From assembly GCF_002009015.1 (NCBI RefSeq), contig NZ_LZDE01000337.1, positions 1 to 57,323 of the forward strand: DNA of 57,323 nt, written 5' to 3'. The notes below the pieces were generated by a model, which had not been told where the DNA came from, searched no databases, and saw nothing but the letters and a program-made list of their open reading frames with translations. Positions 20,913 to 31,696 of the stretch are shown in pieces (the stretch's first letter is position 1; each line of letters begins with the position of its first letter). The translations under genes and the position numbers were made by a program. The DNA comes from Microbulbifer mangrovi (GTDB lineage Bacteria > Pseudomonadota > Gammaproteobacteria > Pseudomonadales > Cellvibrionaceae).

Positions 20913-21154
20913 AATGGCTCGCGATCAAACTTATTCATTTATACCGTCTGATCGCCAGTCCATGGGTAGGAAACCAGTGTCGCTTCTACCCCACATGCTC
21001 CCGTTATGCTGAAGATGCATTAAAAACCCATGGATTCTGCAAAGGGGGTTATTTAACCCTGCGCCGCCTTATAAAATGCCACCCTTGGCATCCCGGCGGT
21101 CTGGATCACGTTCCCCCCGCCTGCAAAGAATCAAAAACTCCGGCGGCAGACTAG
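20909..21154 (+). CDS. yidD: Membrane protein insertion efficiency factor YidD
   Basis: YidD is a small membrane-associated protein that helps membrane-protein insertion by YidC. The 81-aa protein starts at GTG within the rnpA stop. It carries the family signature CRFYPTCSRYAEDAL, followed by GGYLTLRRLIKCHPWHPGG, and an N-terminal amphipathic helix. It is translationally coupled to rnpA and lies 31 bp before yidC. Confidence 0.95.
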   Translation: MKWLAIKLIHLYRLIASPWVGNQCRFYPTCSRYAEDALKTHGFCKGGYLTLRRLIKCHPWHPGGLDHVPPACKESKTPAAD

Positions 21155-21185
21155 ATTCCGCCACCGCAACAAGGCTATCGAAATA

Positions 21186-22844
21186 ATGGATTGGCAACGC
21201 TACACGCTGGTCGGCGGCATCGCCGCGGTCCTCCTGGCCCTGATTTACCAATGGAACGCTTTCCAGGAGCAGCACACCCCCGCCCCCGACCAGAAAACCG
21301 TGGTGCACCACCAGGCCCAGGGTTCCGAAACTCTGCCCAGCAGCCAGGCACAACCCGGAAGCAGCGAAGGCGAACTGCCGGACGGCGCCATCCCGGAAGT
21401 GGGCTCCACTAGTCAGCCAAAACTGATCAGCGTCAATACCGACACCCTGAGCCTGCTGATCGATCCCAATGGCGGCGATATCGTCAAGGTGGCGCTGCGC
21501 AAGTATTACGAAGAAATCGATACGCCCGACCGTCCCCTGATCTTGCTCAACCAGACGCGCAGCCATACCTACGTGGCGAAAAGCGGCCTGGTTGGCGGCA
21601 AGGGCAACTGTTCTGCAGGCCGTCCGGTGTTTACCAGCGACGCCGGCGAGTACGCCCTGCAGGAAGGCAAGGACACCCTCACAGTCGACCTTAAGCAAAC
21701 CCAAAATGGTATCGGCTTCACCAAGCGCTTCACCTTCAACCGCGGTGACTATCTGATCAAGGTTTCTTACCTGGTCGACAACGGACGCGACAAGCCCCTG
21801 CTGGCCGGCATGTGCGGAGAGATCGTGCGCGACAGCCTTGAGCCACCGGTCGATGTGGGTATAGGCATGTCCCCTTTCCTTGGCGCGGCACTGCACACCA
21901 GCGAGGAAAACTATTACAAGCAGGACTTTGAAGACATCAGCAAAAAGCCCACCACTGAAACCCTTCAGGGCGGTTGGGTTGCCATGGTGCAGCACTACTT
22001 CCTGAGCGCCTGGGTACCGAACCAGCAGGAAAACAACACCTTTGCCCTGGAGCCCATTGGCAATGGCCTCTACAGCATGGGCTTCACCAGCCCGCAGCTG
22101 CGTATCGAGCCGGGTAAGCAAGGTACCGTGGAAGCCTCTTTCTACGCGGGTCCGAAAGACGTTTACCGCCTTGAGGAAATCTCCCCCTACCTCGACCTGA
22201 CCGTAGACTACGGCTGGTTATGGTGGCTGGCGAAGCCGATGTTCCGCGTACTGAACTGGATCCACGATCACATCGTGGACAACTGGGGCTGGTCCATCAT
22301 CCTGCTTACGGTATTCATCAAGGCTCTGCTGTTCCCGCTGTCTGCCGCGGGCCTGAAGTCCATGGCGCGCATGCGCAAGTTCGCCCCGCAGATGAAGAAA
22401 CTGCAGGAGCAGTACAAAGACAATCGCCAAAAGCTGGCGGAAGAAACCATGAAGCTGTACCGCCGGGAGAAGATCAATCCGGTGGGGGGCTGCCTTCCGA
22501 TCCTGTTACAGATGCCTGTATTCATCGGCCTTTACTGGATGCTGATGGAGACTGTCGAACTCCGCCACGCGCCCTGGATCGGATGGATTCACGACCTGTC
22601 AGTGAAGGACCCCTACTTTATCCTGCCCGTCATCATGGGGCTGTCCATGTGGTTTATGCAGAAGCTGAACCCACAGCCCACCGATCCCACACAGGCCAAG
22701 ATCATGCAGCTGATGCCGGTGATGATGACCTTCTTCTTCCTGTGGTTCCCCGCAGGCATGGTTATCTACTGGATCGCCAACAACCTGATCACCATTGCCC
22801 AGACCTGGTTTATCAATAAACAGGTCGAGGCAGCGGGCAAGTAA
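21186..22844 (+). CDS. yidC: Membrane protein insertase YidC
   Basis: YidC inserts and folds inner-membrane proteins, with or without SecYEG; the ATP synthase c and a subunits encoded nearby are classic clients. At 552 aa it has the gammaproteobacterial layout. There is an N-terminal transmembrane segment (YTLVGGIAAVLLALIYQW), a large periplasmic domain, and a C-terminal conserved region of five transmembrane helices. That region includes the amphipathic FAPQMKKLQEQYKDNRQKLAEE segment, the GGCLPILLQMPVFIGLYWML block and the FFLWFPAGMVIYWIANN helix. Confidence 0.97.
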   Translation: MDWQRYTLVGGIAAVLLALIYQWNAFQEQHTPAPDQKTVVHHQAQGSETLPSSQAQPGSSEGELPDGAIPEVGSTSQPKLISVNTDTLSLLIDPNGGDIVKVALRKYYEEIDTPDRPLILLNQTRSHTYVAKSGLVGGKGNCSAGRPVFTSDAGEYALQEGKDTLTVDLKQTQNGIGFTKRFTFNRGDYLIKVSYLVDNGRDKPLLAGMCGEIVRDSLEPPVDVGIGMSPFLGAALHTSEENYYKQDFEDISKKPTTETLQGGWVAMVQHYFLSAWVPNQQENNTFALEPIGNGLYSMGFTSPQLRIEPGKQGTVEASFYAGPKDVYRLEEISPYLDLTVDYGWLWWLAKPMFRVLNWIHDHIVDNWGWSIILLTVFIKALLFPLSAAGLKSMARMRKFAPQMKKLQEQYKDNRQKLAEETMKLYRREKINPVGGCLPILLQMPVFIGLYWMLMETVELRHAPWIGWIHDLSVKDPYFILPVIMGLSMWFMQKLNPQPTDPTQAKIMQLMPVMMTFFFLWFPAGMVIYWIANNLITIAQTWFINKQVEAAGK

Positions 22845-22897
22845 GGCTGCAGATACCCCGGTAGCGAACTCGCACCGGGTATCCACTCTCGAAAGTT

Positions 22898-22920
22898 AAG
22901 GGCCGCTCAATGCGGCCCTT
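22898..22920 (+). terminator. Terminator after yidC
   Basis: The stem AAGGGCCGC/GCGGCCCTT has a TCAAT loop and is followed by CTTTTAT. It separates yidC from mnmE. Confidence 0.8.
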
Positions 22921-22964
22921 CTTTTATCTGCAACAAATTTGAGAAATCTGGATAAACTCAGAGC

Positions 22965-24338
22965 ATGTCCCAGCAAAGCCTCAGCAAAGACACCATCGCC
23001 GCCGTCGCCACGCCTCCCGGACGCGGAGGTATCGGCGTGATTCGCCTGTCCGGCGCCCAAGCCCGGGAAATCGGTGAAAAGTTGACGGGTAAAAGCTTCA
23101 AACCGCGCTTTGCCCACTACTGCGATTTTGCCTGCGGCGACCAGTTGCTGGATCAGGGGCTGGCGCTGTTCTTCCCTGGACCCAACTCGTTTACCGGCGA
23201 AGACGTGGTGGAACTCCAGGGGCACGGCGGACCGGTGATACTCGATACCCTGATGTCCGCGCTGATCGAAATGGGCGCGCGCCAGGCACGGCCGGGGGAG
23301 TTCTCCGAGCGCGCTTTTCTCAATGACAAGATGGATTTGGCGCAAGCCGAGGCAGTTGCGGACCTGATCGACGCGGGAAGTGCCCAGGCAGCACAGAATG
23401 CACTGCGATCCCTGCAAGGTGTTTTCTCCGAAAAAATCGAAGAATTATCCACACAACTGACCGCTTTACGTATCTATGTCGAAGCATCGATCGATTTTCC
23501 AGAAGAAGAAATCGATTTTCTAGCCGATGGCAAGATCGCAGCGGATATTGATGCCCTACTGGTACAACTGGACACCGTGGACGCCCAGGCCCGGCAGGGA
23601 ACCATCATGCGCGAGGGAATGCAGGTGGCTATCGCCGGTAAACCCAACGCCGGAAAGTCGAGCCTTCTGAATGCTCTGGCAGGAAAAGACACCGCGATCG
23701 TGACTGACATCGCCGGCACCACTCGCGACGTCCTCCGCGAGCATATCCATATCGACGGCATGCCATTGCACATCGCGGACACCGCTGGCTTGCGGGAATC
23801 CCCGGATCAGGTGGAACAGATTGGTATGCAGCGGGCATGGGATGAGATCCGCCATGCAGACCGGGTACTGCTGGTGGTAGATGCACGCGAGCTCACCTCA
23901 TTGGACCCGGAACAGGCCTGGCCCGATTTTACCCGCCAGCTTCCGGACGCAGAAAAACTCACTCTCGTGGTCAACAAGATAGACCTGACCGACTACACCG
24001 CCGGATTACAGGCGCACAGCAACGGTATTCCGATCATCGCAATCAGCGCCAAAACCGGCGTCGGAATCGGCGCTCTGCAGCAACACCTGAAACAATGCAT
24101 GGGCTACCAGTCGGGCAACGAAGGCGCATTCAGTGCGCGCCGGAGACACCTGGACGCGCTGGCACGGGCGCGGACGTTTATTCTCGAGGGCCGCGCCCAG
24201 CTCAATGCCAGTGGTGCCGGGGAGTTGCTCGCCGAAGATCTACGCCAGGCCCAGCAAGCGTTGGGAGAGATTACCGGCGCCATGACCGCCGACGAGCTAC
24301 TCGGCAAAATCTTCGGCAGCTTCTGCATCGGCAAATAA
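22965..24338 (+). CDS. mnmE: tRNA U34 carboxymethylaminomethyl modification GTPase MnmE
   Basis: MnmE (TrmE) works with MnmG to make cmnm5U34 on certain tRNAs. The 457-aa protein has an N-terminal folate-binding domain ([16 protein letters not shown]) and an inserted G domain with G1 GKPNAGKSS starting at residue 225. G2 is DIAGTTRD, G3 is DTAG and G4 is NKID. It ends in the catalytic FCIGK motif. It is separated from its partner gene mnmG by the unusual 764-bp region 24339-25102. Confidence 0.97.
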   Translation: MSQQSLSKDTIAAVATPPGRGGIGVIRLSGAQAREIGEKLTGKSFKPRFAHYCDFACGDQLLDQGLALFFPGPNSFTGEDVVELQGHGGPVILDTLMSALIEMGARQARPGEFSERAFLNDKMDLAQAEAVADLIDAGSAQAAQNALRSLQGVFSEKIEELSTQLTALRIYVEASIDFPEEEIDFLADGKIAADIDALLVQLDTVDAQARQGTIMREGMQVAIAGKPNAGKSSLLNALAGKDTAIVTDIAGTTRDVLREHIHIDGMPLHIADTAGLRESPDQVEQIGMQRAWDEIRHADRVLLVVDARELTSLDPEQAWPDFTRQLPDAEKLTLVVNKIDLTDYTAGLQAHSNGIPIIAISAKTGVGIGALQQHLKQCMGYQSGNEGAFSARRRHLDALARARTFILEGRAQLNASGAGELLAEDLRQAQQALGEITGAMTADELLGKIFGSFCIGK

Positions 24339-24836
24339 CTGCCCGTTCCCTCCCTGAAAACGACTGCGGGCAGCGCCCAAGCTGCCCGCGACCCACTCTC
24401 CATTCCCACCAATATCATCGGAAACCCGGCAATCGCCCAGCGACCGCCGCCGCTGTTTTAACCGATCCAGTTGTCCACAACGAAAATTTAGGCAGCGGGC
24501 CAGATTCCGACAACAGCCCTTCCCCGTATAAAACACAGGAGTTGCTCACAGCAATCCACAAGGTTATCCAGATGGACCACCTATCCAAGATCCCAACACA
24601 GCAAATTATCCCGGAAACCCACAGAGTTATTCACAGTTGACTGAATCCAGCATGGCATCCAGGACGACTGTGGATGAATCACTGGGAAAGTAGTCACAAA
24701 AGGCGGTACGAATCCGGGGATAACCTGGCAGGTTGGCAATAGGTGGCAAAGTTATCCCGCCTGTCCACACCCGCATACATGGGTTGTACCCCCGCAAAAG
24801 CAGGGGTTCAGGGGGTACTTATCATTACCCTAACCC

Positions 24837-24852
24837 GTTGTTTTAAAACAAC
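24837..24852. repeat. Perfect 16-bp palindrome at the edge of the AT-rich stretch
   Basis: GTTGTTTTAAAACAAC is its own reverse complement and lies between the DnaA boxes and the AT-rich segment. It could be a protein-binding site. Confidence 0.7.
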
Positions 24853-25010
24853 TTTTCCAATCTATACAGCAAATCCGCCCCCTCTAATAATTACATTAAA
24901 TATAAACACGTACTTATACGTAAGGTATGTATAACTTTATTTATGTAGTTAAGAAGAGAAACTGAAAAGTAAATTTCGCCGTGCCGCTTTTTTGCACAGC
25001 TGAAGGTGCC

Positions 25011-25016
25011 TATAAT
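25011..25016 (+). promoter_or_regulatory. Perfect -10 hexamer upstream of mnmG
   Basis: TATAAT lies 86 bp before the mnmG ATG. No good -35 is seen at 17 bp (TTTTTT), so the promoter call is moderate. Confidence 0.45.
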
Positions 25017-25102
25017 GTGCGGCCGAATTTTTGCCTGCCCAGTAGCAGTGCCAACAGGATTCACCCCCTACAGCGTGCCGCAGGCCGCCAGAGCTCGACC
25101 CT

Positions 25103-26992
25103 ATGGACTTCCCAACACAATATGATGTGATCGTGATTGGCGGCGGACACGCCGGTACCGAAGCATCCCTTGCCGCTGCGCGCATGGGTAGCCGCACCCT
25201 GCTGCTGACCCACAACATCGAGACGCTCGGTCAGATGTCGTGCAACCCGGCCATCGGCGGTATCGGCAAGAGCCATCTGGTGAAAGAAGTCGATGCCCTG
25301 GGGGGGGCAATGGCCACCGCCACCGACCTGGGTGGCATCCAGTTTCGCGTGCTCAATGCGCGCAAAGGCCCGGCAGTACGCGCCACCCGCGCCCAGGCGG
25401 ACCGCGCCCTGTACCGCTCCGCAATCCGCAGCATTCTGGAGAACCAGCCCAACCTGGACATCTTCCAGCAGGCAGCCGACGATCTGATCGTGGAAAATGA
25501 CCGCGTCACCGGGGTCGTCACCAATGCCGGTCTGCGTTTCCGGGGGAAATCCGTAGTGATCACCGCCGGTACCTTCCTCGGCGGTCGCATTCATATCGGC
25601 CTCGACAACCACGCCGGCGGTCGCGCGGGAGACCCGCCCTCCATCGCCCTGGCGGAGCGTCTGCGCGCCCTGCCGTTCCGTGTGGAGCGCCTCAAGACCG
25701 GCACCCCGCCGCGCATCGACGCGCGTTCCGTGGATTTCTCCGGCCTCGAGGAGCAATGGGGTGATGAGCCGCTGCCGGTAATGTCCTACCTCGGCAGCCG
25801 CCAGCAGCACCCGCGCCAGGTGTGCTGCTGGATTACCCACACCAACGAGCGCACCCACGAGATCATCCATGGCGGCCTCGACCGCTCTCCGATGTATTCC
25901 GGTGTAATCGAAGGCATCGGTCCGCGCTACTGCCCCTCCATCGAAGACAAGGTGCACCGCTTTGCGGACAAGAACAGCCACCAGATCTTTATCGAGCCCG
26001 AGGGTTTGACCACCAACGAGCTGTATCCCAACGGTATCTCCACCAGTTTGCCGTTCGATGTACAGATGGATCTGGTGCGCTCCATTGCTGGATTCGAGAA
26101 CGCGCATATCACCCGCCCGGGCTATGCCATCGAGTACGATTTCTTCGATCCGCGAGACCTGCGTCCGTCTCTCGAGACCAAGTTCATCAGCGGACTGTTC
26201 TTTGCCGGCCAGATCAACGGTACCACCGGCTACGAAGAAGCCGCGGCCCAGGGACTGCTCGCCGGGGCCAACGCCGCCCTGCTGGCCCGGGACAAAGACG
26301 CCTGGGCGCCGCGCCGCGACGAGGCCTACCTGGGTGTCCTGGTGGACGACCTGATTACTAGCGGCACCAAAGAGCCTTACCGCATGTTCACCAGCCGTGC
26401 GGAATACCGCCTGCTGCTGCGTGAAGACAATGCCGACCTGCGCCTTACCGAAAAGGGGCGCGAGCTGGGCCTGGTGGACGACATCCGCTGGCAGGCGTTC
26501 TGTGAAAAGCGCGAGTCCATGGAGCGCGAACAGCAGCGCCTCAAGGAGACCTGGATCCAGCCCGGCAGTGATGCCGCCAAAATTGTGGAGCAGAAGCTGC
26601 CGCAGCCTCTGGCACGGGAGTACAGCCTGCAGGACCTGCTGCGCCGCCCGGAACTCACCTACAGCAACGTTGCGTCGCTCAAGGGTGAACCGGTGGCGGA
26701 TGAGAAAGTCGCGGAACAGGTAGAGATTGCCGCCAAGTACGCGGGCTATATCGATCGCCAGCGGGATGAGATCGAGCGCCTGCAGGCCTACGAGGACACG
26801 CCGCTGCCTGCAGATTTCGACTATTCGGGAGTTTCCGGGTTGTCCAACGAGGTGATCCAGAAACTGAGCGACGCGCGTCCGGATACCCTGGCTCGCGCGG
26901 GGCGGGTTCCCGGTGTGACCCCGGCCGCGGTGTCCCTGTTGCTGATCCAGTTGAAGAAGCGCGGCCTGTTGAGCCGCAAGAAGGCGGTCTGA
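25103..26992 (+). CDS. mnmG: tRNA uridine-34 modification enzyme MnmG (GidA)
   Basis: MnmG is the FAD- and NADH-dependent partner of MnmE in wobble-uridine modification. The 629-aa protein has the FAD dinucleotide motif [14 protein letters not shown] at residues 9-22, the conserved [17 protein letters not shown] block, and the [17 protein letters not shown] motif before the C-terminal helical domain. Length equals the E. coli protein. rsmG follows 4 bp downstream, the common gidA-gidB pair. Confidence 0.98.
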   Translation: MDFPTQYDVIVIGGGHAGTEASLAAARMGSRTLLLTHNIETLGQMSCNPAIGGIGKSHLVKEVDALGGAMATATDLGGIQFRVLNARKGPAVRATRAQADRALYRSAIRSILENQPNLDIFQQAADDLIVENDRVTGVVTNAGLRFRGKSVVITAGTFLGGRIHIGLDNHAGGRAGDPPSIALAERLRALPFRVERLKTGTPPRIDARSVDFSGLEEQWGDEPLPVMSYLGSRQQHPRQVCCWITHTNERTHEIIHGGLDRSPMYSGVIEGIGPRYCPSIEDKVHRFADKNSHQIFIEPEGLTTNELYPNGISTSLPFDVQMDLVRSIAGFENAHITRPGYAIEYDFFDPRDLRPSLETKFISGLFFAGQINGTTGYEEAAAQGLLAGANAALLARDKDAWAPRRDEAYLGVLVDDLITSGTKEPYRMFTSRAEYRLLLREDNADLRLTEKGRELGLVDDIRWQAFCEKRESMEREQQRLKETWIQPGSDAAKIVEQKLPQPLAREYSLQDLLRRPELTYSNVASLKGEPVADEKVAEQVEIAAKYAGYIDRQRDEIERLQAYEDTPLPADFDYSGVSGLSNEVIQKLSDARPDTLARAGRVPGVTPAAVSLLLIQLKKRGLLSRKKAV

Positions 26993-26996
26993 CGAT

Positions 26997-27641
26997 ATGG
27001 AACAGTTTCGCCCCCGTCTGCAGCAGGCTGCAGACCAGTTAGCGCTGCCACTGACCGCTGAGCAGCAGGACAAACTATTGGCTTATCTGGATCTGTTTGC
27101 GCGCTGGAATGCGGCCTACAACCTGTCCGCGGTGCGGGATCCGTCAGAGATGCTTGAGCGCCACATCATCGACAGTCTGAGTGTGGTCAACCTGTGTGGC
27201 GAAAGCCCTGGCGACCGCTCACCGCTAATCGATGTGGGCTCCGGTGGCGGCCTGCCGGGTATTCCCCTGGCCATTATCCACCCCGAGCGCCCCATCAGCC
27301 TGCTCGACAGCAATGGTAAAAAGTCCCGCTTCCAATTCCAGGTTGCGAGCCAGCTCAAGCTCGCGAATATCAACGTGGTAAACCAGCGGGTTGAGGCGTA
27401 TCAGCCGCAGGATGCCTATGCCGGCGTGGTATCGCGGGCCTTTGCCTCACTGCAGGACATGGTGGCCGGTAGTGAGCATTTACTCGCTCCGGGAGGCCGA
27501 TTCTATGCGATGAAGGGCAAGATCCCGGAAGATGAGTTGAGTGCATTGCCAAAAGGCATTAAGGTCGAACAGCTGCACACTCTGCAGGTGCCCGGCTGCG
27601 ATGCCGAGCGCCATCTGATCGTCCTCGTACGCGAGGGTTGA
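26997..27641 (+). CDS. rsmG: 16S rRNA G527-N7 methyltransferase RsmG
   Basis: RsmG (GidB) methylates G527 of 16S rRNA using SAM; its loss gives low-level streptomycin resistance in several bacteria. The 214-aa protein has the SAM motif LIDVGSGGGLPGIPLAI and the neighbouring YNLSAVRDPSEMLERHIIDSL block. It starts 4 bp after mnmG. A small hairpin (CGATTC/GAATCG, 27647-27662) follows the stop, without a T-tract. The 195-bp gap to parA shows no gene. Confidence 0.97.
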   Translation: MEQFRPRLQQAADQLALPLTAEQQDKLLAYLDLFARWNAAYNLSAVRDPSEMLERHIIDSLSVVNLCGESPGDRSPLIDVGSGGGLPGIPLAIIHPERPISLLDSNGKKSRFQFQVASQLKLANINVVNQRVEAYQPQDAYAGVVSRAFASLQDMVAGSEHLLAPGGRFYAMKGKIPEDELSALPKGIKVEQLHTLQVPGCDAERHLIVLVREG

Positions 27642-27836
27642 GGCGGCGATTCGACGGAATCGTCACTGCAAACAATGTCTGGCGTGGCCAGATATCCGAA
27701 TGAAATTCGACACCTGCGCACCGGGCCGATGTTCGCGAGTGCGCTTTTGCTGCCGCGCCTTCCGGTGACCCCGGCCCAGCGGCGAGCCCGGCCGGCCACA
27801 GGATACCGAGCCACCGGGAACAACAGGACCAGAACC

Positions 27837-28658
27837 TTGAGCAAGATTTTTGCGGTAGCCAACCAGAAAGGGGGCGTGGGGAAAACCACCACCTGCGTCA
27901 ACCTGTCAGCCTCCCTCGTTGCCAGCAAGCGACGCGTGCTGCTGATCGACCTCGATCCCCAGGGGAATGCCACCATGGGCAGCGGCGTCGACAAGAGCGA
28001 GCTGCAGCTGTCCAGTTACGACGTGCTCGCCAGCCTGCTGCCGCCGCGCAAGGCAATTGTGACCACCTCCAGTGGTTTCGACCTGATGCCGGCAAATATC
28101 GACCTCTCTGCCGCCGAGGTGGAGCTGCTGGAAATGGATGGCCGCGAGTCTCGCCTGCGCCAGGCACTGGCAGAGATCAGCAACGACTACGACTACATCA
28201 TCATCGACTGTCCGCCGTCCCTGAACATGCTCACGGTCAACGCGCTGTGTGCCGCCGGTGGCGTGTTGATCCCGATGCAGTGTGAATACTATGCGCTGGA
28301 GGGGCTTTCCTCCCTGATCGACACCATCACCCAGGTGCAGCAGGCCGCCAATCCGGACCTGCGCATCGAGGGTATCCTGCGCACCATGTACGATCCGCGC
28401 AACAGTCTCACCGGGGATGTGTCGGAGCAGCTCAACGAATACTTTGGCGATCGCCTGTACCGCACCTGTATCCCGCGCAATGTGCGCCTGGCGGAAGCCC
28501 CCAGCTTCGGCAAGCCGGCACTGGAATACGATCGCAACTCCAAGGGCGCCATCGCCTACCTGGCGCTCGCCGGCGAGATCACCCGTCGCCATGCCGCAGC
28601 CAACCAGAACAACAGCAACTCAAACAGTGGACCCCGTCCGGTAGCGGAAGCGGTATAA
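27837..28658 (+). CDS. parA: Chromosome partitioning ATPase ParA
   Basis: ParA is the Walker-type ATPase that moves ParB-parS complexes and so segregates new origins. I chose the TTG at 27837, giving MSKIFAVANQKGGVGKTTT and 273 aa. The open frame extends to 27675, but its first 54 residues look unlike any ParA. The deviant Walker A KGGVGKT is at residues 11-17, with DLDPQGNAT and IIIDCPPSLNMLT following. It is followed 18 bp later by parB; the cognate parS sites are in recF. Confidence 0.95.
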   Translation: MSKIFAVANQKGGVGKTTTCVNLSASLVASKRRVLLIDLDPQGNATMGSGVDKSELQLSSYDVLASLLPPRKAIVTTSSGFDLMPANIDLSAAEVELLEMDGRESRLRQALAEISNDYDYIIIDCPPSLNMLTVNALCAAGGVLIPMQCEYYALEGLSSLIDTITQVQQAANPDLRIEGILRTMYDPRNSLTGDVSEQLNEYFGDRLYRTCIPRNVRLAEAPSFGKPALEYDRNSKGAIAYLALAGEITRRHAAANQNNSNSNSGPRPVAEAV

Positions 28659-28676
28659 GACTGAGGTAGAAGACTT

Positions 28677-29585
28677 ATGGCCGCGAAACGCAAGGGCCTC
28701 GGGAAAGGGCTTTCCCATCTGATCAGCAACAATGCCAGCGAGGCGATTGCGGTCGCCACTGGTGAGCGCAATGGCGATATCGTCGAGCGCGTCGACGGCG
28801 AGCTCAAAGAGCTGCCCATCGAATTTCTGCAGCGCGGCCGCTATCAGCCACGCCGCGACTTCCCGCAGGAGTCCCTGCAAGAACTGGCCGACTCCATCCG
28901 CGCCCAGGGCATCATGCAGCCCATCGTTGTACGTCCAATCGGTGAGCACAAGTACGAGATCATCGCCGGTGAGCGCCGCTGGCGCGCCGCTCAGCTAGCG
29001 GAGCTGGACAAGGTTCCAGCGTTGATTCGCGAGGTGGCAGACGAAGCCGCCATCGCCATGGCGCTGATCGAGAACATCCAGCGCGAAGATCTCAATCCGG
29101 TTGAAGAGGCGGTTGCTCTCAAGCGCCTGCAGGATGAGTTCGAGCTCACCCAGCAACAGGTGGCTGAAGCGGTGGGTAAATCCCGCACCGCGGTAACCAA
29201 CCTGCTGCGCCTGTTGAGCCTGACCGACGAAGTGCGCACTTTCCTCGAGCGCGGTGATATCGAAACTGGCCACGCCAAGGCCCTGCTGGGGCTGTCCGGC
29301 GATGGGCAGCGTGAAGCGGCCCGTCAGGTGGTGGACCGGGGCCTCACGGTGCGCCAGACCGAGGCGCTGGTACGCCGTATTCAGGAACAAGCCGGCAAGC
29401 CGAAAGCGAAAAAACCGGAAGTGGATCCGAATATTCGGCGCCTGAGTGAGCGATTGGCCGAAAAAATTGGCGTGCCGGTGGCGATCGATCACGGCGAAAA
29501 AGGCGCCGGCAAGCTGGTGCTCAAGTACACCAGTCTCGACGAGCTGGACGGTATCCTTGCGCATCTGGGATATAGCGAGGACTGA
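28677..29585 (+). CDS. parB: Chromosome partitioning protein ParB
   Basis: ParB binds parS, spreads as a CTP-dependent clamp and recruits SMC. The 302-aa protein starts AAKRKGLGKGLSHLI. It has the arginine-rich CTP-binding box GERRWRAAQ and the ENIQREDLNPVEEA motif. A helix-turn-helix follows (LTQQQVAEAVGKSRTAVTNLLRLL), then a C-terminal dimerisation domain. It forms an operon with parA. Two parS palindromes are present in this same window. Confidence 0.97.
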   Translation: MAAKRKGLGKGLSHLISNNASEAIAVATGERNGDIVERVDGELKELPIEFLQRGRYQPRRDFPQESLQELADSIRAQGIMQPIVVRPIGEHKYEIIAGERRWRAAQLAELDKVPALIREVADEAAIAMALIENIQREDLNPVEEAVALKRLQDEFELTQQQVAEAVGKSRTAVTNLLRLLSLTDEVRTFLERGDIETGHAKALLGLSGDGQREAARQVVDRGLTVRQTEALVRRIQEQAGKPKAKKPEVDPNIRRLSERLAEKIGVPVAIDHGEKGAGKLVLKYTSLDELDGILAHLGYSED

Positions 29586-29770
29586 GTCATCTCCTCTACA
29601 ACCGTTACGATTGCAACGGTTGCACAAACTGTGCGCCAAACTGGTGCACACAAATGTCGCACAACCGATCTACCCGGGGCGCACATTCCCTTAAAAAGGT
29701 GAGTGTTCACTATCGCCTCGGGGGGTGACAAAAGAACGCGAAAGCCATACCAACTGACGATATTTGCCAG

Positions 29771-29799
29771 TTGAATCGGCTGGCCTGTTCCGACATAAT
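29771..29799 (+). promoter_or_regulatory. Candidate promoter of the atp operon
   Basis: TTGAAT (29771-29776) and CATAAT (29794-29799) are separated by 17 bp, close to the sigma-70 consensus. This places transcription start near 29806 and argues against an atpI start at 29764. Confidence 0.6.
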
Positions 29800-29853
29800 T
29801 CGCACGCCCAAAATTTGGGCGGAGATCACAATCCGGTCGGCCAGTTCCCGCCT

Positions 29854-30249
29854 ATGCGTAATCCCCCGGTAGTAAAGATTTCGCTGATCCAGCTGGCAGC
29901 TGTTTTGCTGGCTGCGCTGGCGCTCGAACTGACGCTCGGTCGGGTAGTTGCCCTCTCCGCCTTGCTCGGTGGTGCCCTGTGTGTGCTGCCCAATCTGTAT
30001 TTTGGTCTGCGCGCCTTTGAGCTGCTGAGCCCGGGCGCACGCAAATTGCGCGGAGCGCGCGCGAGTCAGCGCACGGTGGCGAGTTTCTACCGCGCTGAAA
30101 CCGGCAAGTTCGTAATGACCCTGGCTGGGTTCGCGGCGGTATTCGCCGCGGTAAAACCGCTGAACGCAGCGGTGCTGTTTGTCAGCTACAGCTTGTGTGT
30201 GATTTTGCAATGGATTCTAGTGGCCCGCCTGCATGCAACGAGGCATTAA
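29854..30249 (+). CDS. atpI: ATP synthase protein I
   Basis: AtpI is a small membrane protein encoded first in many atp operons and thought to help c-ring assembly. The 131-aa protein from the ATG at 29854 (MRNPPVVKISLIQL) has four hydrophobic segments and the family block LSALLGGALCVLPNLYFGLRAF. No good ribosome binding site is seen, which fits its low expression elsewhere. A longer in-frame start at 29764 would lie upstream of the promoter. Confidence 0.85.
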   Translation: MRNPPVVKISLIQLAAVLLAALALELTLGRVVALSALLGGALCVLPNLYFGLRAFELLSPGARKLRGARASQRTVASFYRAETGKFVMTLAGFAAVFAAVKPLNAAVLFVSYSLCVILQWILVARLHATRH

Positions 30250-30263
30250 ATAGCCGGCGGCCC

Positions 30264-30332
30264 GGAACCCCGAAGAGTGACTGCGCCAGGATAGACGGCT
30301 CGCGCAGGCAGGGGTTCCCGAAAAAGTTTTTT
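30264..30332 (+). promoter_or_regulatory. Stem-loop in the atpI-atpB gap, attenuator-like
   Basis: GGAACCCC (30264-30271) pairs with GGGGTTCC (30311-30318). Inside it, CTGCGC (30281-30286) pairs with GCGCAG (30302-30307). A T6 run follows at 30327-30332. It may partly terminate or process the transcript before atpB. Confidence 0.55.
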
Positions 30333-30349
30333 ATCTTAGAACGTGTTGA

Positions 30350-31306
<957 letters not shown>

Positions 31307-31350
31307 CGGATGTAACGGTTTTTGTCGGTTTACTGACTTTTTTCACTCAC

Positions 31351-31641
<291 letters not shown>

Positions 31642-31696
31642 TTCCATCGTTCCAATTGCCCTTTAACCCATTTTTGAAAGAGCAAGAGGTGTCGGT

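Larger units (their letters stand above)
24339..25102. other. mnmE-mnmG gene-free region: DnaA boxes plus AT-rich end (candidate oriC, E. coli type)
   Basis: This 764-bp region has no credible gene. DnaA-box-like sites are TTGTCCACA (24471-24479), TTATCCAGA (24564-24572), TTATTCACA (24627-24635, fits TTWTNCACA) and TGTGGATGA on the minus strand (24669-24677). Weaker CAATCCACA (24552-24560) and CTGTCCACA (24761-24769) are also present. An inverted repeat GTACCCCC/GGGGGTAC spans 24786-24818, and a perfect palindrome GTTGTTTTAAAACAAC lies at 24837-24852. From about 24880 to 24960 the sequence is very AT-rich, like a DNA unwinding element. E. coli oriC lies beside mnmG (gidA). GATC sites are few. 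Confidence 0.65.

Noticed and set aside
24095..24640. 181-codon frame from mnmE into the origin-like gap
   Set aside because: It overlaps mnmE out of frame and reads through the DnaA-box region with atypical composition.
27675..27836. Extended parA N-terminus
   Set aside because: The first 54 residues do not resemble ParA; the TTG at 27837 gives the canonical N-terminus.
20250..29585. Codon third-position G/C skew as a test of which origin is active
   Set aside because: A hand count of short stretches of yidC, mnmE, rsmG and parB gave no clear switch, and the sample is too small to use.
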